Assembly: GCA_040880525.1 (NCBI GenBank)
Contig: JBBDIG010000020.1
Span: 1-35,697, forward strand
DNA length: 35,697 nt
Source of the DNA: Bacteroidia bacterium
Lineage (GTDB): Bacteria; Bacteroidota; Bacteroidia; CAILMK01; JBBDIG01
Direction: 5' to 3'
The notes under the pieces were generated by a model. That model searched no databases and was not told where the DNA came from. It saw nothing but the letters and a program-made list of their open reading frames with translations. The translations under genes and the position numbers were made by a program. This document shows positions 16,277 to 24,480 of this stretch, piece by piece; position 1 is the first letter of the stretch, and every line of letters begins with the position of its first letter.

Positions 16277-17602
16277 TTACTGGTTGTTTTGCTTAGGAAG
16301 ATAGTAGAGTACTACGCGGTTTTCCTTTACAAAATATTGTTTGGCGGCTGCCTGTAAATCTTCACGTGTTACGCTCATATAGCGATCCAGTTCATTGTTG
16401 ATCAGGGCTGCATCACCATAATATACGTGGTAATTAGCCAGGTTTTCAGCAATGCCGGCCACCTTGGCATTTTCCGATATGAAATCAGTTTCCACCTGAT
16501 TCCTCATTTTTTGAAATTCCTCTTCACTGATCTTTTCCTTCTGAAGCTTTTCAATTTCTGCTTCTATGGAACCTTCCAGATCGGCCGGATCTACACCGAG
16601 ATTGGCAACTGCCAGGAAAAATGTGAGGCCAGGATCCTCGGTGGGCAACGGAAAGGCCCCAACAAAGGCTGCTTTTTGCTGATCGTCCACCACTTCTTTC
16701 TGCAACCGGGAGCTGCCACCCTGCGAAAGAATGGTGGCCAACATGCTCACGGCATAATAATCCTCCGTTCCCATGGCCGGTGTATGATATGCCATAACAA
16801 CAGCAGGTAGTTGTATATTATCAAAAACGGTATCACGAACTTCTGCAGTCTTGGCGGGCTCCGTTATCTCTGGCCGGGGAATTACATGGGTTCCCCGGGG
16901 AATATCACCAAAATATTTCTCAACAAGCTTTTTTGTTTCTTCAATATCAATATCACCCGCAATGGAAATTGTAGCGTTATTGGGAACATAAAAAGTTTTG
17001 TAGAATTCCATGAATTCCGTTAAGGTCGCCTGGTCAATGTATTGTTCGGAACCAATCGGCACCCACTGATATGGATGAACTTCATAGGCATGGCTGTACA
17101 CCTCCTGGAGCAACGTACCATAAGGGGTGTTATCAATACGCTGCTTTTTTTCTTCCTTTACTACGCCACGCTGGGTTTCCACTCCAATAGAGTCAATTTT
17201 AGCATGTAGCATCCTTTCTGACTCAAGCCAAAGCCCAAGCTCCAATTGGTTGGAGGGAAGCACTTCATAGTAAAAGGTCCGGTCAAACGAAGTATTTGCA
17301 TTTAACTGGCCGCCAGCTTCCTTTACGATTTTCATGTACTCTCCGCGTCCAATGTTTTCTGTGCCTTCAAAAAGCAGGTGCTCAAAGAAATGGGCAAAAC
17401 CGGTGCGTTGCGGATCTTCATTTTTGGAGCCTACATGATAAAGCACGGAAACAGCCACAATCGGGGTAGAATGATCTTCATGCAGGATGACATGAAGGCC
17501 GTTATCCAGATCATATGCAGTGAATTTAATGCGGCCTTCCTGGGCCAGCAAATTCCCAGTGAACAGCATGGCTGCCAGTGCCAGGCATTTCAATAAATTC
17601 AT
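16277..17602 (-). CDS. M16 family zinc metallopeptidase, catalytic subunit
   Basis: Secreted zinc peptidase of 441 aa with a Sec signal peptide (MNLLKCLALAAMLFTGNLLA, then QEGR). It has the inverted zinc motif HFFEH at residues 71-75 and the distal Glu ligand in VVKEEKKQR about 76 residues later (E151), so it should be active. The second module holds LPAVVMAYHTPA and GGSSRLQKEVVDDQ. Its length, about 440, is that of the single-half M16B subunit which pairs with an inactive R/Y subunit; that subunit is encoded immediately downstream. Known relatives degrade short, unfolded peptides. A -7 box lies 33 nt upstream of the ATG. Confidence 0.95.
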   Translation of the reverse strand: MNLLKCLALAAMLFTGNLLAQEGRIKFTAYDLDNGLHVILHEDHSTPIVAVSVLYHVGSKNEDPQRTGFAHFFEHLLFEGTENIGRGEYMKIVKEAGGQLNANTSFDRTFYYEVLPSNQLELGLWLESERMLHAKIDSIGVETQRGVVKEEKKQRIDNTPYGTLLQEVYSHAYEVHPYQWVPIGSEQYIDQATLTEFMEFYKTFYVPNNATISIAGDIDIEETKKLVEKYFGDIPRGTHVIPRPEITEPAKTAEVRDTVFDNIQLPAVVMAYHTPAMGTEDYYAVSMLATILSQGGSSRLQKEVVDDQQKAAFVGAFPLPTEDPGLTFFLAVANLGVDPADLEGSIEAEIEKLQKEKISEEEFQKMRNQVETDFISENAKVAGIAENLANYHVYYGDAALINNELDRYMSVTREDLQAAAKQYFVKENRVVLYYLPKQNNQ

Positions 17603-17635
17603 AGGTTATTGATTTTAGGATTGGTGTTGAAGCTG

Positions 17636-17643
17636 CAAAAATA
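17636..17643 (-). promoter_or_regulatory. -7 promoter box for the M16 peptidase pair
   Basis: Minus-strand TATTTTTG, an exact TAnnTTTG match, 33 nt before the ATG of the catalytic subunit. The -33 region shows no clear TTTG. The next gene upstream (17751) is on the same strand but about 150 nt away, so an own promoter is plausible. Confidence 0.45.
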
Positions 17644-17750
17644 AAAATACTTCGCGGCTCGTGATTAAGCGCTAAATGGATAATCCAATTTGATGGCTTC
17701 GTGAAATTTACGGGAGAAGATTCCGCAGGATTCTAAGAACGCTGCCGAAT

Positions 17751-19157
17751 TCAGCCCTGTGCATCCGGGGAAGATTGCATTGATGCCAGTTGGTGAAGCT
17801 CCTGCTTTAATTGTTGCAGGCGGCTGGATAATATTGGCTTGTTCATTTGCTCAAGTATTTCCGCAATTTCGCTCAACTGGAAGGGCTGAAGGTTTGCCAG
17901 TTCTCCGGCACCGGCCATTTTATGATAATGTTCTACGGCTTGCTGCACGCCCTGATAAAGCGCCACCTCAGCGAGCACCTTTGCAGGATTGAATTGTTCC
18001 TGCTGAAAAAGTACAGTTTCTATTTGACGAACCAGATTGTTTTTCCCTTCACAATTCGAATGGCTGAGTACAATGATAGTAGCTGAATCTTCTACGTAGC
18101 GCATGAAGCTGGTTCTGAAGCCATGCCAAAGCCCATTGTGATACACCACCTTTTTATCATCCCTTTCACTCAGGCGAAACCCAAATCCATAAGGAATATT
18201 CCTGCGGTTGTTGAGCGTACCGGGTGTAAAGGCTTTTTGGAGTGTGGCTGAACTCACGATCTTTTCGGAATAGAGCGCCTGATCCCATTTATACAGATCT
18301 TCAATTGTACTGTATATTCCTTTATCTCCTACGGTTCCGTTGTGAATATCTTCCTGTACGGAGCGAAATCCCCAGCGGTAGCGGGTAAATCCTCCCAGCC
18401 GGCAACCATAATTGTATTCGCGGGCGCTGCTGTAAACAAAACTGCTTTCCATATCAAGCGGTTTGAAGATCCGCTCCTCAACATAATCATGAAAACTTAC
18501 TCCTGAAACTTTCTCTACAATGGCGGCAAGCAACATGTATCCGGTATTGGAATAGTCGAACCTGCGGCCCGGACGAAAATATACACCCATTGGCGTGGTT
18601 GCCATAAGGTTTATCACTTCGTCATTGTAAGGAGCACGTTCCTGCTTCCAGCTATTCTCTACGAGCCACATGTAGTTCGGTAAGCCTGAAGTATGGTTTA
18701 ACAGATGGCGGATCGTTACATTCTGATACGGGAGTTGCGGGTAAAATTTAGTGAGTTGGTCATTATAATCCAGTTTTCTCTCTTCGAGCAACATGCATAC
18801 TGCCAGGGCTGTGAATTGCTTGCTGATGGAGGCCAATTGAAAAACCGCATCAGTAGTAAGTGGTGTTTTTTCCCTCAGTTCAGCATACCCGATCCCGCTT
18901 TCATACAGAATATTTCCTTTGGAAGCAATGAGGACATTGCCATGAAATCCATAGTAGCGATTGTATCGTTCAAGAAGCTGATCAAGTTGTGTTGCTTTCT
19001 CGCGTGCAAAATACTGAGCCAGTACATTCTGCTCAGAAGGAGATAATTTCTCAGGTTGCGGAACGAAACCCGAATGCTCCCGGACTATCCGGTTCTCTGC
19101 ACAAGAAATAAGAAATAAAAAGAGGAAGGCGTAGAGGAATCTAAACCGTGCTGCCAT
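17751..19157 (-). CDS. Serine beta-lactamase-fold hydrolase lipoprotein
   Basis: Lipoprotein of 468 aa (lipobox LISC, Cys19) with a class C beta-lactamase/D-Ala-D-Ala carboxypeptidase domain from about residue 60 to 390. The nucleophile motif SxxK is S110-I-S-K113 in FQLASISKQF; the second motif YxN is Y202-S203-N204 in RRFDYSNTGYMLL; the third (KTG-like) reads HNG in VVYHNGLWHGFR. The family also has HLLNHTSGLP here. About 80 C-terminal residues (395-468) are helical and of unknown role. Such proteins are penicillin-recognising or esterase-like enzymes; the HNG motif and the lipid anchor do not by themselves mean antibiotic resistance. It stands alone. Confidence 0.9.
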   Translation of the reverse strand: MAARFRFLYAFLFLFLISCAENRIVREHSGFVPQPEKLSPSEQNVLAQYFAREKATQLDQLLERYNRYYGFHGNVLIASKGNILYESGIGYAELREKTPLTTDAVFQLASISKQFTALAVCMLLEERKLDYNDQLTKFYPQLPYQNVTIRHLLNHTSGLPNYMWLVENSWKQERAPYNDEVINLMATTPMGVYFRPGRRFDYSNTGYMLLAAIVEKVSGVSFHDYVEERIFKPLDMESSFVYSSAREYNYGCRLGGFTRYRWGFRSVQEDIHNGTVGDKGIYSTIEDLYKWDQALYSEKIVSSATLQKAFTPGTLNNRRNIPYGFGFRLSERDDKKVVYHNGLWHGFRTSFMRYVEDSATIIVLSHSNCEGKNNLVRQIETVLFQQEQFNPAKVLAEVALYQGVQQAVEHYHKMAGAGELANLQPFQLSEIAEILEQMNKPILSSRLQQLKQELHQLASMQSSPDAQG

Positions 19158-19374
19158 TTAGTATAATCTAAAAATTTCTGAAACTGCCGCTGAATGCGCC
19201 TTTCGGCAATAACTATTCCTTTATGCCGTGGGATCAACGATGCAATTTTAAGTGAAATATTTTTCTCAGGCTGGTTCTTGAGGTCATGAATTGATCATTT
19301 GTAAGGTTATCCAAAATTTGCCCGAAATCCCCCCGAAAACCAGATAGCGGGCTTTTATTGTATGTAGTTTCCAT

Positions 19375-19998
19375 TTATCCGGCTGCCATCATCCAGATAA
19401 GGCGGCCACCCAATAGCAACAACGAACCTCCGGCAACCATATTTATCCACCATAATACACGGCTGTTCAGGTATTGCTTCAGGCGAATGGCAATGAAACA
19501 GATGAAAGTTTCAGTACCAAAAATTGCGGCAATTGCACTTCCAAAAAAGAGAATCTGTTCCCGGAGGGCATATCCGTCCACCTGTGTGAGATAGGTGGAA
19601 ATCGAAAACCAATAAAAGAGGTTGATCGGATTTAGCGTATTCAGGACGAAACCTGTACTTCCGTAGTAAATAAAACTACCGGCTGGCGTACTTGGATACA
19701 TGAGATGGGGATTTCCCTTAGTAATGATCAGAATTCCAAAAATAATGAGCAAAACCCCACCTGCTCCTGCAATTATCATTTCCCCTTTGCGGATTTCAGG
19801 CAGAAGCTGATTAGCAAAAATCGCCAGACTAATGAGCAATATGTCAGACAGGATCACACCGCCTGCTATTGTAATCCCCGCCTTCATCCCATTTTGAACG
19901 CTGGTCTGAATCAAATAAAAAAATACAGCACCCAGAAGTATGCTTAGCAGAAACCCGAGCAAAAGGCCATTAAAGATTGGAAAGAAGTAATTGTGCAA
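19375..19998 (-). CDS. LysE family transporter
   Basis: Inner-membrane protein of 207 aa with about six hydrophobic segments, matching the LysE/RhtB exporter superfamily, whose members export amino acids and related small molecules. Typical features are the glycine-rich first helix (GLLLGFLLSILLGAVFF), QTSVQNGMKAGITIAGGVILSDI, and the central LNPINLFYWFSI segment. The only initiator is a TTG at 19998: in frame upstream a TAA precedes it, and the first internal ATG would delete the first helix. No partner gene is adjacent; the substrate is unknown. Confidence 0.87.
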   Translation of the reverse strand: MHNYFFPIFNGLLLGFLLSILLGAVFFYLIQTSVQNGMKAGITIAGGVILSDILLISLAIFANQLLPEIRKGEMIIAGAGGVLLIIFGILIITKGNPHLMYPSTPAGSFIYYGSTGFVLNTLNPINLFYWFSISTYLTQVDGYALREQILFFGSAIAAIFGTETFICFIAIRLKQYLNSRVLWWINMVAGGSLLLLGGRLIWMMAAG

Positions 19999-20082
19999 GG
20001 GAAAATCAGAATGGGTGAATTAAACAGAAAACCTCAAGATTCAACAAAAAAGCTAAATAAACGAGAAGACATACCATTAAAA

Positions 20083-20114
20083 AAGGGCTTCACCTGAAAT
20101 AAAGTGAAGCCCTT
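20083..20114 (-). terminator. Terminator of the T9SS cargo gene
   Basis: AAGGGCTTCAC (20083-20093) pairs with GTGAAGCCCTT (20104-20114) around a 10-nt loop. On the minus strand the stem is followed by a run of six T, 33 nt after the stop of the gene that ends at 20147. Confidence 0.9.
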
Positions 20115-20146
20115 CTAATATAATTATTATTATGATTGAGAAATGC

Positions 20147-22066
20147 TTATCTCACCATCATTCTGCGGGTAGCGCTAAAGTCGCCAGCCTCAACTGTGTA
20201 AAAATATACACCGGCATTGAGTCTCTCCGCTGACAGGGAAATGTTATGCGTCCCGCTACTAAGATTGCGGGTTTCAGTGCTTATCATTTTACCCACCATA
20301 TCTGTAACTGTGATGGTAGTAACAGCAGGTTTATTCATTTCCAGCTCCACAGTAGTATTGCCGGAAAATGGGTTTGGGAAATTCTGGCCGAGGCTAAAAA
20401 CATTGTTGATTGACTTTTTGACTATACCCACTCCGGTTTCTCCGAATTCATTATTGAGAATACGATCTACATCAATGGATGCAAACATGATATAGCTGCC
20501 ATCACTCACTCCGTGTTGGTTCTGAGCGGAAGTACCGACCTCTGCATCTTCCTGCCAGATCAATTTGGCCTCTCCATTTACCGTTCTTCTTGCCACGCTT
20601 GGGAATACCGATTCACCCAATGGGAATGGATTATTTTGATTACCCCATTCAACGGCAGTTTTTGTCAGGTTCTGTTCATTGCTCCAGGTAGCCCCTCCAT
20701 CCTCTGAATATACCACATAAATATCTGAGTAGTTGGCATCTAGTAATGCATCATCCAGCATCACCCTGGCACTGTAAAAACAATAAATATTGTCATTCTC
20801 ATCAATAGTGGAAGTAGGAAAGGTTACGAGCATATTATTGCCGTATTGAATTCCACCGTTCGTAGGGAAATTACCCCTTATCATGCTGGTGGGAATACCA
20901 CCACCAATTTCATCCACCAATTCAGCTATTCTTGTATGGGTCTGGGTAACTTCATTCCAATATCCCATGCCATTATTGTCGAAGAAATAGCTGAATGTAA
21001 GGCTGGTGTCAACGTCTTCATCATTCTGAATAGAGCGAATTCCATAAAAAACATGCGCGTTATTCTGATCATCGAGAACAACATCTACGCTGCCGTCATA
21101 AAAGGAAATCGAATCGAAGATTTCATCCTTGTCTCTAGGTGCAATAGGGAATTCATATATTACGGTTTTGGTCCAGTTGTCACCATAGTCGGTTGATTTC
21201 CACATAGCCAGGTCCTGAGAGCCGCTGCCAATCAGCATGACTACTACATTGTCCTGTGCATCAATTGCGTAAGAATCGGCTGCTCCAAAACGGTAGCGGC
21301 TGGTATCGTATCCCGGCAGGAGTTCTTCTGAATTGATCCAGGCCTGGCCATTGTCATCGCTTCTGAAATACACTGTGGGATTGGTGATGCCATCAATAAT
21401 TTTATCGCCTCCCCCGGTTAGAGTGCTATAGTTGGCAAGCATATATACATAGTCATTGCCGCCTTGTGCGGTACGCGCCCAAATAGGCCCGTTCTGAAAA
21501 ATTTCCCGTGAAGACCAATTGGTTCCGCCTATTGCATCGTTTTCTGTTAAAACAAAACCACCATTAGTCGCGGAGTGGGTGATTGTATATTCATTGGACG
21601 AAGTGTAATTGATGTTTGGCCATCCGATCCGATTCGGGAGTTGAATATCATCTGCCACTTCTATGCGTTCCTCAATGCCTGCAAGCGGAAGCCAGCTATT
21701 GCCATTGAAATGGTTGTAACCTGTACCTCTCTCGTTAGAGTTAACATCTGCTTCATGCGAAGTAGTCCATACCACGGAAACTTTGCCATTGTCATAGGCG
21801 ATAACCCTGCGTCCGGGTGCACCGTTGGTCTGGAGGTCAGCATAGGTAAAACCTACCTGCACCATATCTGTAGCTTCATTTAACTTCTTATAAGCAACCG
21901 GAGGTTTAGGCCCTTTATGCTCCGAAGCAGTTTGTTGGGGATATACCTTATTGGGAAGGTTGGCTTCTTCTTCCACACTCACCTTTTGTGAACTCTTTAG
22001 TGTCGTAGTTTCCTGAGCCATAGTTAGCAACGGCAGGCACAGAAACAGTGTTAAAATCCTTTTCAT
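20147..22066 (-). CDS. Secreted Asp-box (sialidase-like propeller) protein with T9SS sorting domain
   Basis: Extracellular or surface protein of 639 aa. It has a Sec signal peptide (ILTLFLCLPLLTMA, then QETTT) and a C-terminal type A T9SS sorting domain of about 75-80 residues (LGQNFPNPFSGNTTVELEM, DMVGKMIS, LNAGVYFYTVEAGDF, final RRMMVR), which directs export across the outer membrane by the Por machinery. The body contains at least three Asp-box repeats of the SxDxGxxW type (RSDDNGQAW, KSTDYGDNW, SEDGGATW), the mark of a sialidase/BNR-like beta-propeller. I see no complete sialidase active site (arginine triad unproven), so a binding or structural role is as likely as enzymatic activity. 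Monocistronic, with its own terminator. Confidence 0.92.
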   Translation of the reverse strand: MKRILTLFLCLPLLTMAQETTTLKSSQKVSVEEEANLPNKVYPQQTASEHKGPKPPVAYKKLNEATDMVQVGFTYADLQTNGAPGRRVIAYDNGKVSVVWTTSHEADVNSNERGTGYNHFNGNSWLPLAGIEERIEVADDIQLPNRIGWPNINYTSSNEYTITHSATNGGFVLTENDAIGGTNWSSREIFQNGPIWARTAQGGNDYVYMLANYSTLTGGGDKIIDGITNPTVYFRSDDNGQAWINSEELLPGYDTSRYRFGAADSYAIDAQDNVVVMLIGSGSQDLAMWKSTDYGDNWTKTVIYEFPIAPRDKDEIFDSISFYDGSVDVVLDDQNNAHVFYGIRSIQNDEDVDTSLTFSYFFDNNGMGYWNEVTQTHTRIAELVDEIGGGIPTSMIRGNFPTNGGIQYGNNMLVTFPTSTIDENDNIYCFYSARVMLDDALLDANYSDIYVVYSEDGGATWSNEQNLTKTAVEWGNQNNPFPLGESVFPSVARRTVNGEAKLIWQEDAEVGTSAQNQHGVSDGSYIMFASIDVDRILNNEFGETGVGIVKKSINNVFSLGQNFPNPFSGNTTVELEMNKPAVTTITVTDMVGKMISTETRNLSSGTHNISLSAERLNAGVYFYTVEAGDFSATRRMMVR

Positions 22067-22189
22067 ACTGTCGGTTTTGATGTTTTATGTTAAAATAAAG
22101 AATGTTAAGAATTGCAAATATCTCTAAAAAAAGAGAATTGTGCTGTTTTCCTTACTACCAATTGAACAAGACAGTTGTTTTTATTCTGA

Positions 22190-22197
22190 TAATTTTG
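22190..22197 (+). promoter_or_regulatory. -7 promoter box for the rfbC-like gene
   Basis: TAATTTTG, exact TAnnTTTG match, 23 nt before the GTG codon at 22221. The nearest TTG boxes upstream are at 12 and 25 nt, both off the ideal 19-21. It shows that the reading frame upstream of about 22200 is unlikely to be translated. Confidence 0.5.
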
Positions 22198-22220
22198 CAC
22201 TCTTAATAAAATGCCGCATT

Positions 22221-22766
22221 GTGGAAATACAAACAACCAATCTCCCAGGTGTTCTTCTTATAAAGGCAAATGTCTTTCAGGATAACCGTGGGTATTTCTT
22301 TGAAAGCTTTAATGCCAGGCTGTTCAGGGAAGCCGGACTGCCTACTGAATTCGTACAGGACAACCAGAGCAAATCTGTGAAAAATACGCTGCGGGGATTG
22401 CATTTTCAGGCTCCTCCTCATGCCCAGGGCAAGCTAGTCAGGGTAATTCGCGGAAAGGTTTACGATATAGTGGTTGACATCAGGAAAAGCTCTGACACCT
22501 ATGGCCAATATTATGGAACTGAACTCAGTGAAAGCAATTTTCACCAGCTTTGGATTCCTGAAGGTTTTGCCCACGGATTTTTAACCCTGGAGGACGATAC
22601 CATCTTTGCTTATAAATGTACAGACTTTTACAACAGCGCCTCCGAACGCGGACTGATGTGGAACGACAAGGACCTGAATATTGACTGGGGAGCGGCAAAC
22701 CCCATTATCTCTGAGAAAGACAAGAAGAACCCGCTTTTTAAAGATTTCGATTCCCCTTTCTCCTGA
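22221..22766 (+). CDS. rfbC: dTDP-4-dehydrorhamnose 3,5-epimerase
   Basis: Cytosolic cupin-fold enzyme (RmlC/RfbC), 181 aa from a GTG start, that epimerises dTDP-4-keto-6-deoxyglucose at C3 and C5 on the way to dTDP-L-rhamnose. Motifs seen are NRGYFFESFN, the substrate Arg/Gln region FVQDNQSKS, the catalytic His in NTLRGLHFQ, KLVRVIRGKVYDIVVDIR, IPEGFAHGFLTL and YKCTDFYN with the catalytic Tyr. There is no in-frame ATG; the GTG gives VEIQTTNLPGV, the family's usual beginning, and sits after a promoter box. The rest of the rml pathway (rfbA, B, D) is not nearby, unlike the usual cluster. Confidence 0.93.
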   Translation: MEIQTTNLPGVLLIKANVFQDNRGYFFESFNARLFREAGLPTEFVQDNQSKSVKNTLRGLHFQAPPHAQGKLVRVIRGKVYDIVVDIRKSSDTYGQYYGTELSESNFHQLWIPEGFAHGFLTLEDDTIFAYKCTDFYNSASERGLMWNDKDLNIDWGAANPIISEKDKKNPLFKDFDSPFS

Positions 22767-22971
22767 TCTGATAATCCGGCATCAAAAGTTTTTAATATCC
22801 AATCTCCGAAAGTATCCTACACTGCGCAATTGTTTTAACTTCACCTCCTGCGATATAATTACTTTAGGTTTCATCTGAGAATTTATAGATATGTTCTCGA
22901 TTGCCTTCGGGTTCCTGAATTTTCTGCCCATATTGCATGAAAATGAAAAATAAGACACTAAGCCTGATTCC

Positions 22972-23916
22972 ATGACGCCAGAAAATGATATTGAAGTTCA
23001 GATACAAAAACTACAGGAAAAATTTGCAAAGGAAGGACAAGATCTTGCGCCTTATCTGGAAGGGCTTTACCACAGCAGACACGTGGATTACTGGGAATAT
23101 TTAAATATTGATGCACTGCTCAATCTTCAGAATCCACGAACGGCCTTTCCGGATGAAATGGTATTCATTATTTACCATCAGATCACGGAGTTGTACTTCA
23201 GGCTCACATTATGGGAACTGAATCAGATCACTGCAATACCGCTTCCCACGCCTGCCTTCTTTAAGGAGCGGCTGAAAAGAATGATCAACTATTTCACTAA
23301 TCTCACCCATTCTTTCACAATAATGATAGATGGAATGGATCCTGAGCAATTTAAAAAGTTCAGGCTGGCACTGTATCCCGCAAGTGGATTCCAATCTGCA
23401 CAATACAGGATGATCGAACTCAGCAGCACTGACGTCCTGAACCTGTTGCACATTGATTATCGTGAAGGCATGAAAGGAAAGCCGGTAGCTGAGCAGGTAA
23501 ACTATATCTATTGGCGCTATGGCGCAACGGAAACGGCAACCGGCAAAAAGAGCTTAACGCTTCAAAGATTCGAGGAGAAATACAATGATCAGTTGCTGTC
23601 ACTTGCGCAGGAAAGGCAAAAAGATAATCTCTGGCAGAAATTCCTTCAATTAAAAAATGGGGGGAAAACCGATGATGAACTGGAAAACCTGCTGCGCGAC
23701 TATGATCATCTTGTAAATGTAGAGTGGCCGATGCAGCATTATAAATCGGCAGCGCGTTACCTGAGTTCAATCGGGGGAAAGGCTATACCGGCAACGGGCG
23801 GCACCAACTGGCAGAAATACCTGCCACCACGTCATCAGAAACGAATGTTTTATCCGGAATTGTGGAACGCTGAGCAGACAGAGACGTGGGGCGTTCCTAA
23901 GAAGATTACGCGCTGA
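22972..23916 (+). CDS. Tryptophan 2,3-dioxygenase family protein
   Basis: Heme-dependent dioxygenase family member of 314 aa; characterised members open the indole ring of L-tryptophan to N-formylkynurenine. Family features present are the distal His in IIYHQITELYFR (H69), the substrate carboxylate-binding Arg in FRLALYPASGFQS (R131, SGFQS 138-142), the proximal heme His candidate H256 in WPMQHYKSAARYL, and the ATGGT loop (274-278). So the active site looks intact. The sequence between 160 and 250 is divergent from classic TDO. No kynurenine-pathway gene is beside it, so the substrate is likely but not proven to be tryptophan. Its 3' end overlaps the convergent gene by 11 nt. Confidence 0.87.
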   Translation: MTPENDIEVQIQKLQEKFAKEGQDLAPYLEGLYHSRHVDYWEYLNIDALLNLQNPRTAFPDEMVFIIYHQITELYFRLTLWELNQITAIPLPTPAFFKERLKRMINYFTNLTHSFTIMIDGMDPEQFKKFRLALYPASGFQSAQYRMIELSSTDVLNLLHIDYREGMKGKPVAEQVNYIYWRYGATETATGKKSLTLQRFEEKYNDQLLSLAQERQKDNLWQKFLQLKNGGKTDDELENLLRDYDHLVNVEWPMQHYKSAARYLSSIGGKAIPATGGTNWQKYLPPRHQKRMFYPELWNAEQTETWGVPKKITR

Positions 23917-24430
23917 GGAAATCCTGGCTATGGCTGGCTGGCGGTTCGTCATCAGGATCAATTACGAACGAAACATGGCCTGTTCTCTCGTCCAGCTCTT
24001 TCCAGCTATTTATCTTAAGTTCTATGCATGCAATAGCACCCGGCTCAAGTTCCTCCATTTCTTCTCCCGCCAGTTGGTTGGCGAGTTCTGTAAAGGAAGT
24101 CTGCTGGCCGCAAAGAAGCACCGTGTTGGAATCAGGAGAAATGCCCCTCAAAATCTCCACGAGTTCATCGGCTTCGGCTCTGTGAATATATTCATCCACC
24201 TCCACCACAGACCGGGGCAAATCCAGTTCTTCTGCTAAATAAGAAGCAGTTTCAATGGCGGTTTCGGTGTTCTCTGAAATTATCAGGTCAGGCTTTATTT
24301 CTCTGATCTTAAGGCGCTTTCCAGCTTCCATTGCTTCCTTCACACTTTGTGAACTCATAGGAATATCTTCGGAGCGCAACTTAGGCTGGTTCAATGTGCC
24401 TGTCTCCACTATCATGAGAAGTGTCTTCAT
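23906..24430 (-). CDS. Degenerate SixA-like histidine phosphatase-fold protein, catalytic residues missing
   Basis: 174 aa. The overall pattern follows SixA-type histidine phosphatases: a start MKTLLMIV, a segment AMEAGKRLK, then IKPDLIISEN (the PDLIISSPA strand), TETAIETASYLAEEL, EYIHRAEADELVEIL, and NTVLLCGQQTSFTELANQLAG, which lines up with the VGHNP-xxxELANxL strand. But the RHA/RHG catalytic triad is IVETG (V8, E9 in place of Arg-His), the second His is Gln109 (GQQT for GHNP), and the Arg after the PDLIIS strand is also lost. Activity is therefore unlikely; a scaffold or binding role is an inference. It lies 50 nt after birA on the same strand. Confidence 0.7.
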   Translation of the reverse strand: MKTLLMIVETGTLNQPKLRSEDIPMSSQSVKEAMEAGKRLKIREIKPDLIISENTETAIETASYLAEELDLPRSVVEVDEYIHRAEADELVEILRGISPDSNTVLLCGQQTSFTELANQLAGEEMEELEPGAIACIELKINSWKELDERTGHVSFVIDPDDEPPASHSQDFLSA

Positions 24431-24480
24431 TTTCTGCGGCTTTTACGTTTCCTCAATAATGCAGCTTTTCAAAGCTTTGT

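Noticed and set aside
19330-19375. Possible terminator of the LysE-type gene
   Set aside because: The only pairing is GCCCG/CGGGC across a long loop with no following T run; too weak to call.
22140-22220. Upstream extension of the rfbC frame to a GTG at 22140
   Set aside because: The 27 extra residues are not part of the RfbC family, and the -7 box at 22190-22197 lies inside them.
22681-22973. Two short ORFs around the rfbC-TDO spacer (22681-22878 plus, 22782-22973 minus)
   Set aside because: Neither has a recognisable motif or promoter box; the first overlaps the rfbC 3' end out of frame and the second covers the upstream region of the TDO-family gene.
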